Shown one piece after another: positions 27,248 through 36,802 of a stretch of 64,000 nucleotides of DNA. Below the pieces are notes generated by a model that made no database searches, had not been told where the DNA came from, and saw nothing but the letters and a program-made list of their open reading frames with translations. The DNA comes from Sphingobacterium sp. lm-10 (GTDB lineage: Bacteria; Bacteroidota; Bacteroidia; Sphingobacteriales; Sphingobacteriaceae), in contig NZ_JAMJWC010000001.1 of NCBI RefSeq assembly GCF_023554555.1, positions 2,232,001-2,296,000 on the forward strand. Direction: 5' to 3'. A program made the translations under genes and the position numbers. Position 1 is the stretch's first letter, and every line of letters begins with the position of its first letter.

Positions 27248-29650
27248 ATGATAACGAGCTATCTAAAAACTGCCTGGCGTAACTTTAAGAAAAATAGTCT
27301 TTTTTCAGGGATAAATATCCTGGGATTGTCCATTGGATTTGCGGGTTTTATATTATCCTATCAATACATCAATCGGGAGACAAGCTATGATACCTGGAAT
27401 CCAAATAGGGAGAACATCTATCTAGTTGGATTAACGTACAATGGAGATTACACGGATCAAACGCCACCTTCATTAGCGCCCGCCATTATGGAAGAATTTT
27501 CTGAAATCGTGCTAGCCGGTAGAGCAGTGCCATACATGTATGGCTCCTATCCTATTTTCGGAAAAGAAACCGCACGCGTAAAGAATGCCCTCTTAGTGGA
27601 TTCTGCCGCCGCAACCATCTTCCAAATGAAAACACAGGATGGCAGATTGTTTACGGAATTGGACAAAATAGAAGGCACGATCGCTAATGAGGAGATTTCG
27701 GCCCTACTGTTTCACAAAGATTCTCTGCCCACAGCAGAAGCACCAATTGAGTTTAAAGCACTTTCACTAGAGCAAAGTTTTTACGAAACATTTTATGGAA
27801 TAACAGAAAGACGTAAACCCTCGGTGTTAGCATACGACATGTTGCTAGTCAAGCCTGTTTACGATGAAGTAGAGCACGGCAACTCTTTTACCTTTCAAAC
27901 CTATATTCAGGTTGAACATAAGACTGATATTGCTGCATTAACAGAAAAAATCAGCCGCTATTATGAACAAAATACCGCCCAACATCATCTAGTAAAATCT
28001 TCTGCCTTTGCAAATGGCAAGGTGTATTTGGACCCATTGACCAATCTTCATCTGCAACCAAAACATGGCTCCACCCTGCCATACATTACCATCTGGGTAT
28101 TAGGTGGATTATCGGTCATCATTCTGATTTTGTCGGCTATCAACTTTACCAATCTGGTCATTGCGCAGTCTGAAAATCGGGCAAAAGAAATTGGTATTAA
28201 AAAGTTATTCGGGGTACGGAGAAGTGCTTTGATTGTTCAGTTTATGGTGGAGGTATTTATACAGTGCCTCATTGCCGCAGGGATAGCTTGGTTTGTATTG
28301 ATTATTTCTAGCAATGCCTTGCAAAAATGGTTTAATGACGACTTATCTGAGTACCTCTATCATACCAATACCCTATGGCAGCTCGGAATAGCAATCGTGA
28401 TGACTACAGCGATAGCAGGGATCTATCCCGCTTTATTTTTATCGGGCTTCAAGCCAATTGCCATGTTACGAGGTAATAGGCAAACCGCCCATACACGCAT
28501 TGGCTTTCGCACCGTATTGCTCACCTTTCAATTTGTTATTGCCAGCATCTTTATCTCTGGCATTATCATCATCAATAGCCAACTCGACTATATGCGTTCA
28601 TCCGAACGGGGATTTGAGACCGAGCAAGTGATTAGTTTCAAGGGTATGTCTCTGGTTTTCGAAGTAGGCAACGATTGGAAAAATGACTTTCGTAGTCGTT
28701 TGATAAATAGTGGCAGTATTACGCATGTGGCCACTACTTCGAACAGTCCTGCAGAAGGACAACCGCCCGTCAAAAAGCAATTTCATGGGCCGAAGAGAAC
28801 TACTGAAGTGGATTTGGTGGGTGTAGATCTGGATTATTTTGACTTATTGTCCATTCCGCTCGTTACTGGCAGAAATACATTAACGCCTGTAGAATTTGAA
28901 CAGGATACGATCAACCATTTCGCGGTAATCAATGAAAGCATGGCAAAAGCCATGGACATCGACCAGCCGCTCGGACAAAAAATAAGTGGCTGCGACACGC
29001 ATTTTACCATTATCGGTGTGGTAAAAGACTACAAAGCGTATGGCTTTGAAAACAAAGTAGCTCCAGCAGTTTATAGTTTTAAAGATGAATGTGGTGCTAG
29101 CTCGTACAAGCTTGATGTACTAATTCGTGCTGAAAAAGGTAAAACAAAAGAAGCGCTTGCGGCTATGGATGTGGAATGGAAGAAAAACCCGAATTCCGAA
29201 AGATTACCACTCGACTACACCTTTATGGATAACAACTACGCACAACTACAAGCAAAAGAAGAACAGCTGAAAAATGTGTCGAGTGCATTTGCTACGATTG
29301 CCATTGTCATAGCCGCGTTGGGATTATTTAACTTGACTGCCTACCATGTCACTTCTAAAAGAAAGGAAGTAAGTATCCGGAAAGTACTTGGGGCGAGTAT
29401 TTTGCAATTGTTTTTTTTACTCAACAAGCCGTTCCTCAAAGTTTTCGTCGTGGCCAATCTTGTGGCCATACCCATCGGTTACTTCTTATTGAAGCGCTGG
29501 TTGGAAAACTTTGCTTACCAAATTAATTTAAGTCCCTGGCCCTTTATCATCTCGGCAATAAGTTTAGTAGTCGTGATGTTAATTACCATCAGTATACAGT
29601 CGCTGCAAGCCGCAATAGCCAATCCCGTAGATAGCTTGCGAGACGAATAG
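27248..29650 (+). CDS. FtsX/MacB-type ABC permease P10 (divergent first periplasmic domain)
   Basis: 800 residues. TM layout and both FtsX blocks are retained, with RAKEIGIKKLFGV (near 311) and KRKEVSIRKVLGA (near 704). The first periplasmic domain lacks the VTGVxxDLPxNSxF segment found in nearly all the others and instead reads IEGTIANEEISALLFHKD...ERRKPSVLAYDMLLVKP. The second is standard (FAVINESMAKAM, VVKDYKAYGFENKVAP). Its tail (INLSPWPFIISAISLVVVML) is outside the homogenised P4-P9 group, except for the last residues AIANPVDSLRDE. Spacer to P11 only 19 nt. Confidence 0.9.
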   Translation: MITSYLKTAWRNFKKNSLFSGINILGLSIGFAGFILSYQYINRETSYDTWNPNRENIYLVGLTYNGDYTDQTPPSLAPAIMEEFSEIVLAGRAVPYMYGSYPIFGKETARVKNALLVDSAAATIFQMKTQDGRLFTELDKIEGTIANEEISALLFHKDSLPTAEAPIEFKALSLEQSFYETFYGITERRKPSVLAYDMLLVKPVYDEVEHGNSFTFQTYIQVEHKTDIAALTEKISRYYEQNTAQHHLVKSSAFANGKVYLDPLTNLHLQPKHGSTLPYITIWVLGGLSVIILILSAINFTNLVIAQSENRAKEIGIKKLFGVRRSALIVQFMVEVFIQCLIAAGIAWFVLIISSNALQKWFNDDLSEYLYHTNTLWQLGIAIVMTTAIAGIYPALFLSGFKPIAMLRGNRQTAHTRIGFRTVLLTFQFVIASIFISGIIIINSQLDYMRSSERGFETEQVISFKGMSLVFEVGNDWKNDFRSRLINSGSITHVATTSNSPAEGQPPVKKQFHGPKRTTEVDLVGVDLDYFDLLSIPLVTGRNTLTPVEFEQDTINHFAVINESMAKAMDIDQPLGQKISGCDTHFTIIGVVKDYKAYGFENKVAPAVYSFKDECGASSYKLDVLIRAEKGKTKEALAAMDVEWKKNPNSERLPLDYTFMDNNYAQLQAKEEQLKNVSSAFATIAIVIAALGLFNLTAYHVTSKRKEVSIRKVLGASILQLFFLLNKPFLKVFVVANLVAIPIGYFLLKRWLENFAYQINLSPWPFIISAISLVVVMLITISIQSLQAAIANPVDSLRDE

Positions 29651-29669
29651 GCCTTAATTTGTATAACTT

Positions 29670-32051
29670 ATGTTAAGAAATTATTTAAAAGTCACACTTC
29701 GAACCCTCACTAGCAATAAGGGGTATACCTTTATCAATATCGTTGGTCTTTCCATCGGCATGGCGGCGGCTATACTGATTATTTTGTGGATACAAAATGA
29801 GCTAAGCATGGATCGTTTTCACGAGAAAGCAGATCGTACGTACCTGATATATAACCGGGATCATTATCAGGGAGAATTGTTTGCCTGGAGCTCCACACCA
29901 AAGATTCTGGGGCCAACGCTGGCCACAGATTATCAAGATGTAGAAGCGTTTACACGTAGAACAGATGCCGATTTTTTACTAACAGTCGGTGAGAAGAAAC
30001 TAAAATCCTCTGGTTCCTTAGTAGATCCTGCATTTTTACAGATTTTCTCCTTCCCCTTGCTGGAAGGAAATGCAGAAAATGTATTAGCGAAACCCGAACA
30101 GATTGTGCTAACTAAAGAATTTGCCGAACGGTTATTTGGTGAAGCCTCAGTGGTAGGAAAAACAGTTCGTATTGATAGTGTACATCAATTTACTGTAAGT
30201 GGTATTCTCGAAGATTTGCCTGCCAACACCTCAATTAAATTTGACTATCTACTTCCCTGGTCTTATATGAAAACACTCGGTTGGGATGATGAACATTGGG
30301 GAATCAATTCCATTCAGACCTATGTATTACTTAAGTCCGGAGCGTCACAAGCCGCATTTGATCAAAAGAGTAGAACCATAAAAATAGACCATACCAAGGA
30401 AGCAGCCATGCCTTCTACGCAAGAAGTCTTTACCCAGCCATTTTACCGTGACTATCTTTACGGCAAATCGGAGAATGGCCGCTTGGTAGCAGGCAACATA
30501 GTTACCGTACGCATGTTTATCATCATTGCTGCATTTATTCTGTTGATTGCTTGTATCAATTTTATGAACCTCAGCACAGCACGCAGTGAACGACGCGCCA
30601 AGGAAGTAGGCATTCGCAAGGTAGCCGGTGTAAAACGGAGTGGTCTAATTGCGCAATTCTTGGGAGAGAGTCTTTTCTTAAGCACAATTTCTGGTTTATT
30701 TGCAATAATTTTGGTTTCGTTTGTACTGCCTTATTACAATGGTCTTGTACAAGAAGAGCTAACTCTTCCGTTGCAAAATATACGTTTCTGGTTAGGTGGA
30801 TTGGGATTTGTCCTATTCACCGGACTTCTTGCGGGCAGCTACCCAGCATTTTATCTCTCTTCATTTAATCCGGTGAAGGTACTGAAAGGCACGTTTCGTG
30901 CGCCAAAGTCATCTTTAAACCCAAGGAAAGTGCTGGTTACCTTGCAATTTACTTTCGCTATTACATTGATGATTTCTACGGCTATTATTGCGCAGCAAAT
31001 TCGATACGGTCTGGATCGCGAAGCAGGGTACGACCGGGATCAGCTGATTTATGTATTTATGGAAGGTGAGCTAGATGCGAAGACCGATCTTATCCGTCAT
31101 GATCTTCAGGAAAAAGAAGCCATTTTGAGCCTGACCAAAAGTTTAAGCCCTATTACCCAGCGTCGGAGCGACAATATGGGCTTTTTATGGGATGGCAGCA
31201 CTACCGACGACGAACGCGCGAGTTTCATTCTATTTGGATCCGATGCAGACTTTGTTTCCACTATGGGAATTACGCTTGTTGCGGGTCGGGATATTGATAT
31301 CCGGAAATTTCCCACAGACAGTACGGCGTTGCTCATTAATGAGTCCGCGGCAAAAGCCATGCGATTAGAAGATCCCATTGGGAAAACCGTTCGGAAAAAG
31401 GGCGAGGATAGTGCCATGCATATCGTAGGCGTCGTGCAAGATTTTATATTTGAATCTCCGTTTCAAAGTAGGATAGCACCGTTAATGATTAGTGGTCCGG
31501 CAAACTATTACGCCAATGTGATGCACTTCCGGTTAAATCCAATCCATACCGCTGCCGCAAACCTAGCAACCATAGAAGAAGTATTAAATACCTACAACCC
31601 CGACTATCCATTTGACTATTATTTTGTAGATCAACAATATGCCAAAAAGTTTGGCAGTGCCGAACGCACCTATAAATTAGTCTTATTATTTTCAGCGTTA
31701 ACGGTAGTTATCTCCTGCCTCGGTCTTTTTGGTCTGGCTACCTACACGGCCGAAAGCCGCACGAAAGAAATTGGAGTACGAAAAGTATTGGGTGCCTCGG
31801 TTCCAGATATTACTGTATTGTTATCTAAAGAGTTTCTCCTGTTGATTCTATTGTCATTTTTGATCGCATCTCCTATTGCCTGGTATACCATGGATCAATG
31901 GCTGAGTGATTACAGCTACAGAATAGCGATAGCATGGTGGGTGTTTGCGGGAATCGGTCTGCTAGCGATAGCTGTTACCTTGGCAACAGTTAGCTTTCAA
32001 GCCATTAAAGCGGCACTGGCTAATCCAGTAAAAAGTTTGCGTCACGAGTAG
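29670..32051 (+). CDS. FtsX/MacB-type ABC permease P11 (last of the first array)
   Basis: 793 residues. Coupling motifs RAKEVGIRKVAGV (near 308) and RTKEIGVRKVLGA (near 697). Belongs to the P1/P6 subfamily (FYRDYLYGKSENG; EGELDAKTDLIRHDL; NPDYPFDYYFVDQQYAKKF). C-terminus ANPVKSLRHE, with His for the usual Asp. It ends the ~29 kb rightward gene run that begins with the adaptor at 3001. No clear hairpin terminator follows before the next start at 32139. Confidence 0.92.
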   Translation: MLRNYLKVTLRTLTSNKGYTFINIVGLSIGMAAAILIILWIQNELSMDRFHEKADRTYLIYNRDHYQGELFAWSSTPKILGPTLATDYQDVEAFTRRTDADFLLTVGEKKLKSSGSLVDPAFLQIFSFPLLEGNAENVLAKPEQIVLTKEFAERLFGEASVVGKTVRIDSVHQFTVSGILEDLPANTSIKFDYLLPWSYMKTLGWDDEHWGINSIQTYVLLKSGASQAAFDQKSRTIKIDHTKEAAMPSTQEVFTQPFYRDYLYGKSENGRLVAGNIVTVRMFIIIAAFILLIACINFMNLSTARSERRAKEVGIRKVAGVKRSGLIAQFLGESLFLSTISGLFAIILVSFVLPYYNGLVQEELTLPLQNIRFWLGGLGFVLFTGLLAGSYPAFYLSSFNPVKVLKGTFRAPKSSLNPRKVLVTLQFTFAITLMISTAIIAQQIRYGLDREAGYDRDQLIYVFMEGELDAKTDLIRHDLQEKEAILSLTKSLSPITQRRSDNMGFLWDGSTTDDERASFILFGSDADFVSTMGITLVAGRDIDIRKFPTDSTALLINESAAKAMRLEDPIGKTVRKKGEDSAMHIVGVVQDFIFESPFQSRIAPLMISGPANYYANVMHFRLNPIHTAAANLATIEEVLNTYNPDYPFDYYFVDQQYAKKFGSAERTYKLVLLFSALTVVISCLGLFGLATYTAESRTKEIGVRKVLGASVPDITVLLSKEFLLLILLSFLIASPIAWYTMDQWLSDYSYRIAIAWWVFAGIGLLAIAVTLATVSFQAIKAALANPVKSLRHE

Positions 32052-32138
32052 TCGCGACACCATCCCCCATCATTCGAGTGTTTATTAACTTCTGGTATGC
32101 ATTATTAAATCTCCTGCCGAAACAATACCTTTGTAGTC

Positions 32139-32510
32139 GTGAAGCGTTGCATTGTAATCATTATGAGTGTACTACTTTTTGCACAGAGTATATCTGTGTT
32201 GGGGGTGTATGCAGGCTTCTATGCGAACAGAGATTACATCTCACAAAATCTTTGTACGTACCGCAACGTAAAAAATTCTGCTTGCGGCGGCGAATGTATT
32301 CTGATGAAAAAATTGAAACAGGCACAAGAGCAGCAAGACGAGGCACTTAATCATCTAATGCAGGTATCCACCTACATTTTGCCTCCATTCGACTTCTATT
32401 TACCTACTCCGGAACACATTGATCAACCTCAAGATGAGGTGTCATTGTGGTCTCCATCGCAGTATGCATTTTCTTTTCACAGCAGACTATTTCGCCCGCC
32501 ATTGGCTTAA
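32139..32510 (+). CDS. small secreted or membrane-anchored Cys-containing protein, function unknown
   Basis: 123 residues from a GTG at 32139, or 115 from the ATG at 32163. I lean to the GTG because it adds a Lys-Arg n-region (MKRCIVIIMSVLLFAQ) before the hydrophobic segment, but a TACCTTTG box (32126-32133) of the Bacteroidota -7 type ends just five bases earlier, which would favour the ATG. The mature part has NLCTYRN...ACGGECILMKKLKQAQEQQ, a Cys arrangement that could hold a metal or a disulfide, and a Pro-rich end. I do not recognise a named family with confidence. It lies between P11 and an AraC gene on the same strand. Confidence 0.6.
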   Translation: MKRCIVIIMSVLLFAQSISVLGVYAGFYANRDYISQNLCTYRNVKNSACGGECILMKKLKQAQEQQDEALNHLMQVSTYILPPFDFYLPTPEHIDQPQDEVSLWSPSQYAFSFHSRLFRPPLA

Positions 32511-32624
32511 ATTTCTCTGATAACACATACCTCTTTTTATTTTTATTACACAGGAAAGGCTCCGGCAAATATTGCCAGGAAAATCCTTTTACCATACTAA
32601 ATCCATACGGAGCAAAAACGGGCT

Positions 32625-33482
32625 ATGGAACCAACATTACCCATACTGGAAATTAACAACGTACAGCAAGGTGCTGATCACTTTTGCCTTGTTGACCTAA
32701 GTGTTGAGATAGATGCTTTGTTGCAGTTTGAGCAGGTACATCGACCAAACTTTTTTATCATTTTACTGCTGTTACAAGGTACTGCTATGATACATACTGA
32801 AGGTCAGCATATTCAACTGAATAGTTACCATGTCTTAGTCAATCGACCATTAGTAGTCAACAGTATGCAATTAAAGACTGGCACTAAAGGCTATTTGATT
32901 TGCTTTACAGAAAGCTTTTTCTCCTTGCGCTACAATAGCAATGTGCTACGGCAGTTTGCCTTTTACCAGACACGGCAAATCTATCATTTTGAAATTCCTA
33001 AAGAGAATCAGTATAAGTGGCGAACCCTGCTGACCTTTATGTTGCAAGAGAAGAAGCTTGATATACAGCGAAAAAATGCACTACGATCGTACTTGAATAT
33101 TTTGCTTCACGAAACCCAAAAATGTTATGGCACAGCAGCCCAGAATAATGAGTTAATGCAGTACAATGAAAAGGTGATGCAGTTTATACAGTTGGTAGAT
33201 CAACATTACGTTCAGCATAAAAACCCATCTTATTATGCAGCAAAATTACATATCTCACAGAGCTATCTGAACAAACTGTGCAAAGGACAACAAGCATTAA
33301 CTAGCGGACAGATCATTAAACAACGTATCTTGCTGGAGGCAAAAAGGCTTCTAATATACACCAGCAGCTCTATTGCGGAAATTGCTTATAGCTTAGGGTT
33401 TGAAAGCCCCTCCTACTTCAACACTTTTTTCAAAAAAGGTGCCGGTGCATCTCCGGAGCGCTACCGTAAACAAGAATCTTAA
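32625..33482 (+). CDS. AraC-family transcriptional regulator
   Basis: 285 residues. The N-terminal ~160 residues resemble a cupin-like sensing domain (QLNSYHVLVNRPLVVNSMQLKTGTKGYLICF). The C-terminal ~100 residues are a classic AraC double HTH: first helix pair around AAKLHISQSYLNKLCKG, second SIAEIAYSLGFESPSYFNTFFKKGAGASPERYRK. It binds DNA as an activator or repressor; the effector cannot be read from the sequence. It is followed 14 nt later by the DUF2911 lipoprotein, probably in one operon. Confidence 0.92.
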   Translation: MEPTLPILEINNVQQGADHFCLVDLSVEIDALLQFEQVHRPNFFIILLLLQGTAMIHTEGQHIQLNSYHVLVNRPLVVNSMQLKTGTKGYLICFTESFFSLRYNSNVLRQFAFYQTRQIYHFEIPKENQYKWRTLLTFMLQEKKLDIQRKNALRSYLNILLHETQKCYGTAAQNNELMQYNEKVMQFIQLVDQHYVQHKNPSYYAAKLHISQSYLNKLCKGQQALTSGQIIKQRILLEAKRLLIYTSSSIAEIAYSLGFESPSYFNTFFKKGAGASPERYRKQES

Positions 33483-33496
33483 CCCCTTATTTATAT

Positions 33497-34141
33497 ATGT
33501 TTTACAATAAATCCATTCTATTTAGCCAAGCAGCTCTGTTAATTTTACTTTCTTCTAGTTGCGGAGAACAGAAAAAAAACGATACAGATGCCCAAGCAGA
33601 CGCTCATAAGCATCATCAAAGTTCCGTATCCAGCAGCAGTCAAGGATATGTGGATAGCTTAAACCGAGGCTTAATCGCTCCAGACACGTTGAAGGGAAGT
33701 CCAAAACGCGTTACCATGACCAATGTGGGGACTACACATGTACACCTCACGTATCAGTCGCCCGGCGTGAAGGATCGGGTGATCTGGGGAGGTTTAGTAC
33801 CGTATGGACAGGTTTGGGTGACAGGAGCCCATATGGCCACCAGCATCCTATTTAGTTCGGACATTGTGATTGATGGGCACACAGTACCAGCCGGCACATA
33901 TGCTATTTTTACTATTCCTGAAAAAGAAGACTGGACCTTTATCCTAAATAAAAATTACGAACAACATCTGGCAGATGATTACAGTGAGGATGAGGATGTA
34001 CTACGCACGACCATTCGTCCAAAATCTCACGAGGCGACCCCGAGACTTACATACGTAATTGAAGCTATCGATGAACAAAATGGAGTCGTCAAAATGCTGT
34101 GGGAAAATCTGGAAATTGCGGTACCATTTACCACCTCTTAG
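33497..34141 (+). CDS. DUF2911 lipoprotein
   Basis: 214 residues. Lipoprotein signal peptide with lipobox LLSSSC (Cys near 22), then a His/Ser-rich linker. The DUF2911 domain spans about 65-210 (VGTTHVHLTYQSPGVKDRVIWGGLVPYGQVWVTGA, VPAGTYAIFTIPEK, FILNKNYEQH). The family is common in Bacteroidota and has no established activity. It is expected on the periplasmic side of a membrane, is 14 nt after the AraC gene and is likely co-expressed. Confidence 0.88.
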   Translation: MFYNKSILFSQAALLILLSSSCGEQKKNDTDAQADAHKHHQSSVSSSSQGYVDSLNRGLIAPDTLKGSPKRVTMTNVGTTHVHLTYQSPGVKDRVIWGGLVPYGQVWVTGAHMATSILFSSDIVIDGHTVPAGTYAIFTIPEKEDWTFILNKNYEQHLADDYSEDEDVLRTTIRPKSHEATPRLTYVIEAIDEQNGVVKMLWENLEIAVPFTTS

Positions 34142-34220
34142 CTTAAAGCGAGACCTAATCCTGCATCTTCGTAGGTCACGCAGTATTCATCGCTAAATAC
34201 GGTAACCACCTGAGTACAAA

Positions 34221-34242
34221 CCCCCAAATTGAAATTTGGGGG
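34221..34242. terminator. strong hairpin after the DUF2911 gene
   Basis: CCCCCAAAT / ATTTGGGGG with a TGAA loop. The stem is strong but no long T run follows directly, so termination is possible rather than certain. Confidence 0.5.
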
Positions 34243-34293
34243 TAACATTTCTTTCCGCTTCCTGTTCTATACATAAACAAAGCAAGGAATGTT

Positions 34294-34497
34294 ATGAAGA
34301 AATCATATTTATTAGCAATAGCAGCAACGGGTATTTTTGGTGCTATATCATGCGCTAATCCCGAAGCACAACGTGGAGATAATTTAGATCACACACCAAA
34401 TGAGGTAAATCCCATGCCTATGACCGACACTTCAGCTAGAGACACGTTATCGGAAGACTCTCTGAATCCGATGACGGAAACACCAGTTACGCCATAG
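34294..34497 (+). CDS. small predicted lipoprotein, function unknown
   Basis: 67 residues. Signal peptide KKSYLLAIAATGIFGAISC with a lipobox ending at Cys20, then a short acidic, Pro/Thr/Ser-rich tail (TDTSARDTLSEDSLNPM). No domain is recognisable. Such short lipoproteins are frequent in Bacteroidota and often related to envelope stress, but nothing here proves that. It stands alone, after a hairpin and 156 nt before the DJ-1-type gene. Confidence 0.7.
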   Translation: MKKSYLLAIAATGIFGAISCANPEAQRGDNLDHTPNEVNPMPMTDTSARDTLSEDSLNPMTETPVTP

Positions 34498-34653
34498 CTG
34501 TTAGTATAATTTATCAGGTTATTAGGCATAAATGCCTATCACACATGTATAGCCATAAAAAGGCATACGGTAAAATCAGTATTAATACAGATAAAATATC
34601 CTTTGAGGATACATTGGAATACGATCAGTATATATTAAAAACAATAAGACATT

Positions 34654-35214
34654 ATGGGAAAATTGACAGATAAAAAAATAGCGATATTGACAGAAGATGG
34701 TTTTGAAGAGATTGAGTTGACGAGTCCAAAAGAGGCTTTGGAACAAGCAGGCGCAACAGTACACATTATATCTCCAAAAAGCGATTCCGTACGAGCAAAA
34801 GAAGGCGATGAATGGAAAGGAGACTATAAAGTAGACAAAGCGCTCGACAGTGCTTCAGCCGATGACTACGATGGACTGCTGATTCCGGGTGGAGTCATTA
34901 ATCCTGATAAATTAAGAGTAAATGAATCAGCCTTATCTTTTGTAAAAGCCTTCTTCGCGGCAGGAAAACCGGTATCTGCCATTTGCCATGGTCCGCAGGT
35001 ACTAATTGATGCCGAAGTAGTCGAAGGACGTAAAATCACCTCTGTTGGTGCAATTAAAAGAGATTTGATCAATGCAGGAGCACAGTGGGAAGACAGTGAG
35101 GTAGTGACGGATCAAGGTTTAGTAACCAGCCGCACACCGGAAGACCTTCCGGCATTCAACAAAAAAATTGTAGAAGAGTATGCCGAAGGCAAGCATAAAG
35201 GTCAGCATGCATAA
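34654..35214 (+). CDS. DJ-1/PfpI-family protein (class I glutamine amidotransferase-like, stress-type)
   Basis: 186 residues, full length for the PfpI/YhbO group. It begins with KIAILTEDGFEEIELTSPKEAL and has LLIPGGVINPDKLR. The nucleophile elbow AICHGPQ holds the reactive Cys near residue 111, with an acidic Glu near 17. Members act as protein or nucleotide deglycases, chaperones or peptidases; which applies here is not decidable. No signal peptide is seen, so it is cytoplasmic. It has its own terminator at 35245-35275. Confidence 0.93.
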   Translation: MGKLTDKKIAILTEDGFEEIELTSPKEALEQAGATVHIISPKSDSVRAKEGDEWKGDYKVDKALDSASADDYDGLLIPGGVINPDKLRVNESALSFVKAFFAAGKPVSAICHGPQVLIDAEVVEGRKITSVGAIKRDLINAGAQWEDSEVVTDQGLVTSRTPEDLPAFNKKIVEEYAEGKHKGQHA

Positions 35215-35237
35215 GTGCACCTTACTTTATGAAGGTA

Positions 35238-35275
35238 CAAAAAGAGGATAGTTCTAAAGAGACTATCCTTTTTTT
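35238..35275 (+). terminator. rho-independent terminator of the DJ-1-type gene
   Basis: Stem AGGATAGT (35245-35252) / ACTATCCT (35262-35269), followed by seven T residues. Confidence 0.85.
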
Positions 35276-35380
35276 GTGTTGTTAAAATGCTACTCAACAT
35301 TCAACTACCGGAGTTATTTAAAAAAATCGTCTACATACATCATATTATGACAATTGCCTGTAAAATATAAAAGCAATTTA

Positions 35381-35412
35381 ATTGCATTTGATGGTTATTC
35401 AGAATATCTTTG
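35381..35412 (+). promoter_or_regulatory. Bacteroidota-type promoter of the oxidoreductase gene
   Basis: TATCTTTG at 35405-35412 fits the -7 consensus TAnnTTTG. ATTG at 35381-35384 lies 20 nt upstream in the place of the -33 TTTG. The leader to the ATG at 35446 would be about 27 nt. Confidence 0.6.
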
Positions 35413-35445
35413 ATGCACTACGAAAAACGTTAAAATTCAACAATT

Positions 35446-36360
35446 ATGACACACGATCAGGTATTCGACACCATCATAATAGGCGGAAGTTATGCAGGAC
35501 TATCTGCGGCTATGGCATTAGGCAGGTCGTTGAGAAATGTTTTAATTATTGACAACGGGAGGCCCTGTAATCGCCAAACGCCACATTCTCACAATTTTCT
35601 AACACAGGACGGTAAGACTCCTGCAGAAATCTCGGCAATAGCGAGAGAACAGGTAGCACAGTATAATACCATTGAGTTTGCGTCCGACTCCGTAGTCACA
35701 GCTAGCCAATTGAATGGGCTTTTTGTAGTTGATACAGCGAATGGATTACACTATCAAACACGGAAGCTAATCCTAGCTACAGGTATCCGGGACATTATGC
35801 CAGAGATCCCTGGTTTCTCTGAATGTTGGGGAGTATCGGTGATTCATTGTCCTTACTGTCATGGATATGAGTTTCGCAGAAAACGCACGGGTATTCTTGT
35901 GCCCGAGGATCCAACAGCTGCCATTCATCTGTCTGGTTTGGTCAAAAATCTTACTTCGTATGTCACCCTATTCACCAATGGCAACACTCCGTTTGATGCA
36001 ACGCAGCTAATGAATTTTGAGGAGCTTAATATCAAGGTTAACACGCAAAAAATCAGTAAAATTCAGCATCAAGATGGCAATTTGCAACAGTTACGGTTAG
36101 AAAATGGAGAAATGATTGCATTAGACGCGCTGTATGCACGAGTGCCATTTGATCTACATCATACAATTGGAGAGCAACTCGGCTGCAGTAAAACCGAGAT
36201 GGGACTGCTACAAGTCGATGCTTTCCAAAAAACAACTGCTTCTGGTGTATATGCATGTGGGGATATTTCCAACCCAATGCGTTCGGTAGCTAGTGCTGTA
36301 TATACGGGTAACTTAGCAGGCGCCATGGTCAATATGGCGCTCTGCGAAGCTAAACCTTAA
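35446..36360 (+). CDS. thioredoxin-reductase-like FAD oxidoreductase
   Basis: 304 residues. The FAD-binding start DTIIIGGSYAGLSAAMALGR is intact, as is the C-terminal FAD motif GVYACGDISNPMRSVASAVYTG. A redox-type CxxC occurs as HCPYCHGYEF near residue 143. The second dinucleotide fold, which usually has GxGxxA/G, reads TGILVPEDPTAAIHLSGLV, so the NADPH glycine motif is lost. The protein may use another donor or bind NAD(P)H differently. No thioredoxin gene is nearby. It converges with the small membrane-protein gene ending at 36379. Confidence 0.88.
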   Translation: MTHDQVFDTIIIGGSYAGLSAAMALGRSLRNVLIIDNGRPCNRQTPHSHNFLTQDGKTPAEISAIAREQVAQYNTIEFASDSVVTASQLNGLFVVDTANGLHYQTRKLILATGIRDIMPEIPGFSECWGVSVIHCPYCHGYEFRRKRTGILVPEDPTAAIHLSGLVKNLTSYVTLFTNGNTPFDATQLMNFEELNIKVNTQKISKIQHQDGNLQQLRLENGEMIALDALYARVPFDLHHTIGEQLGCSKTEMGLLQVDAFQKTTASGVYACGDISNPMRSVASAVYTGNLAGAMVNMALCEAKP

Positions 36361-36378
36361 CCTACGGACTCCATGAAG

Positions 36379-36747
36379 TTATCTATCGGCACGCGTACCA
36401 GCTTCCAAAATTGGAATATTGGCTTCGGTTGGCACGTAGATAACTTGGTTGATCTTGCCCGCCTTTAGGGCTTCACCAAATGCACCAATAAATTCTTGTT
36501 TACGGTATTCGGGGTAGCGCTGTGCCGCCTCGCCCATGATTTTGATCGCTTCTGCCTGCAAGAGTGCGGCATCCTTTTCTGCGCGCGCCTGCTCAATTAG
36601 AATCTGACGGGATTGCGTAGCTTCTGCTAAACGAGCCCGGCCTGCCATTTCCTGTTGCCATACATTATATCGTGGCAAACCAAACATTAATCCCAAGATG
36701 ATTCCAATAGCTACTACTACAATCACTACTAAGTTGAGTACTTTCAT
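36379..36747 (-). CDS. small membrane-anchored helical protein, function unknown
   Basis: 122 residues. One N-terminal TM helix (VLNLVVIVVVAIGIILGLMFGLP) is followed by an Ala/Glu-rich helix (ARLAEATQSRQILIEQARAEKDAALLQAEAIKIMGEA) and a short tail. The helix resembles the C-terminal coiled coil of SPFH/prohibitin-type proteins without their SPFH domain, so it may be a reduced relative. It reads away from the P12 promoter region, sharing the 36748-36985 gap with it. Whether its expression also depends on the palindromes there is open. Confidence 0.7.
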   Translation of the reverse strand: MKVLNLVVIVVVAIGIILGLMFGLPRYNVWQQEMAGRARLAEATQSRQILIEQARAEKDAALLQAEAIKIMGEAAQRYPEYRKQEFIGAFGEALKAGKINQVIYVPTEANIPILEAGTRADR

Positions 36748-36802
36748 ATATTTTTTAGGTATTGACTATAAGATACAGAATTATTGGCAGAGATCAAACA
36801 GC

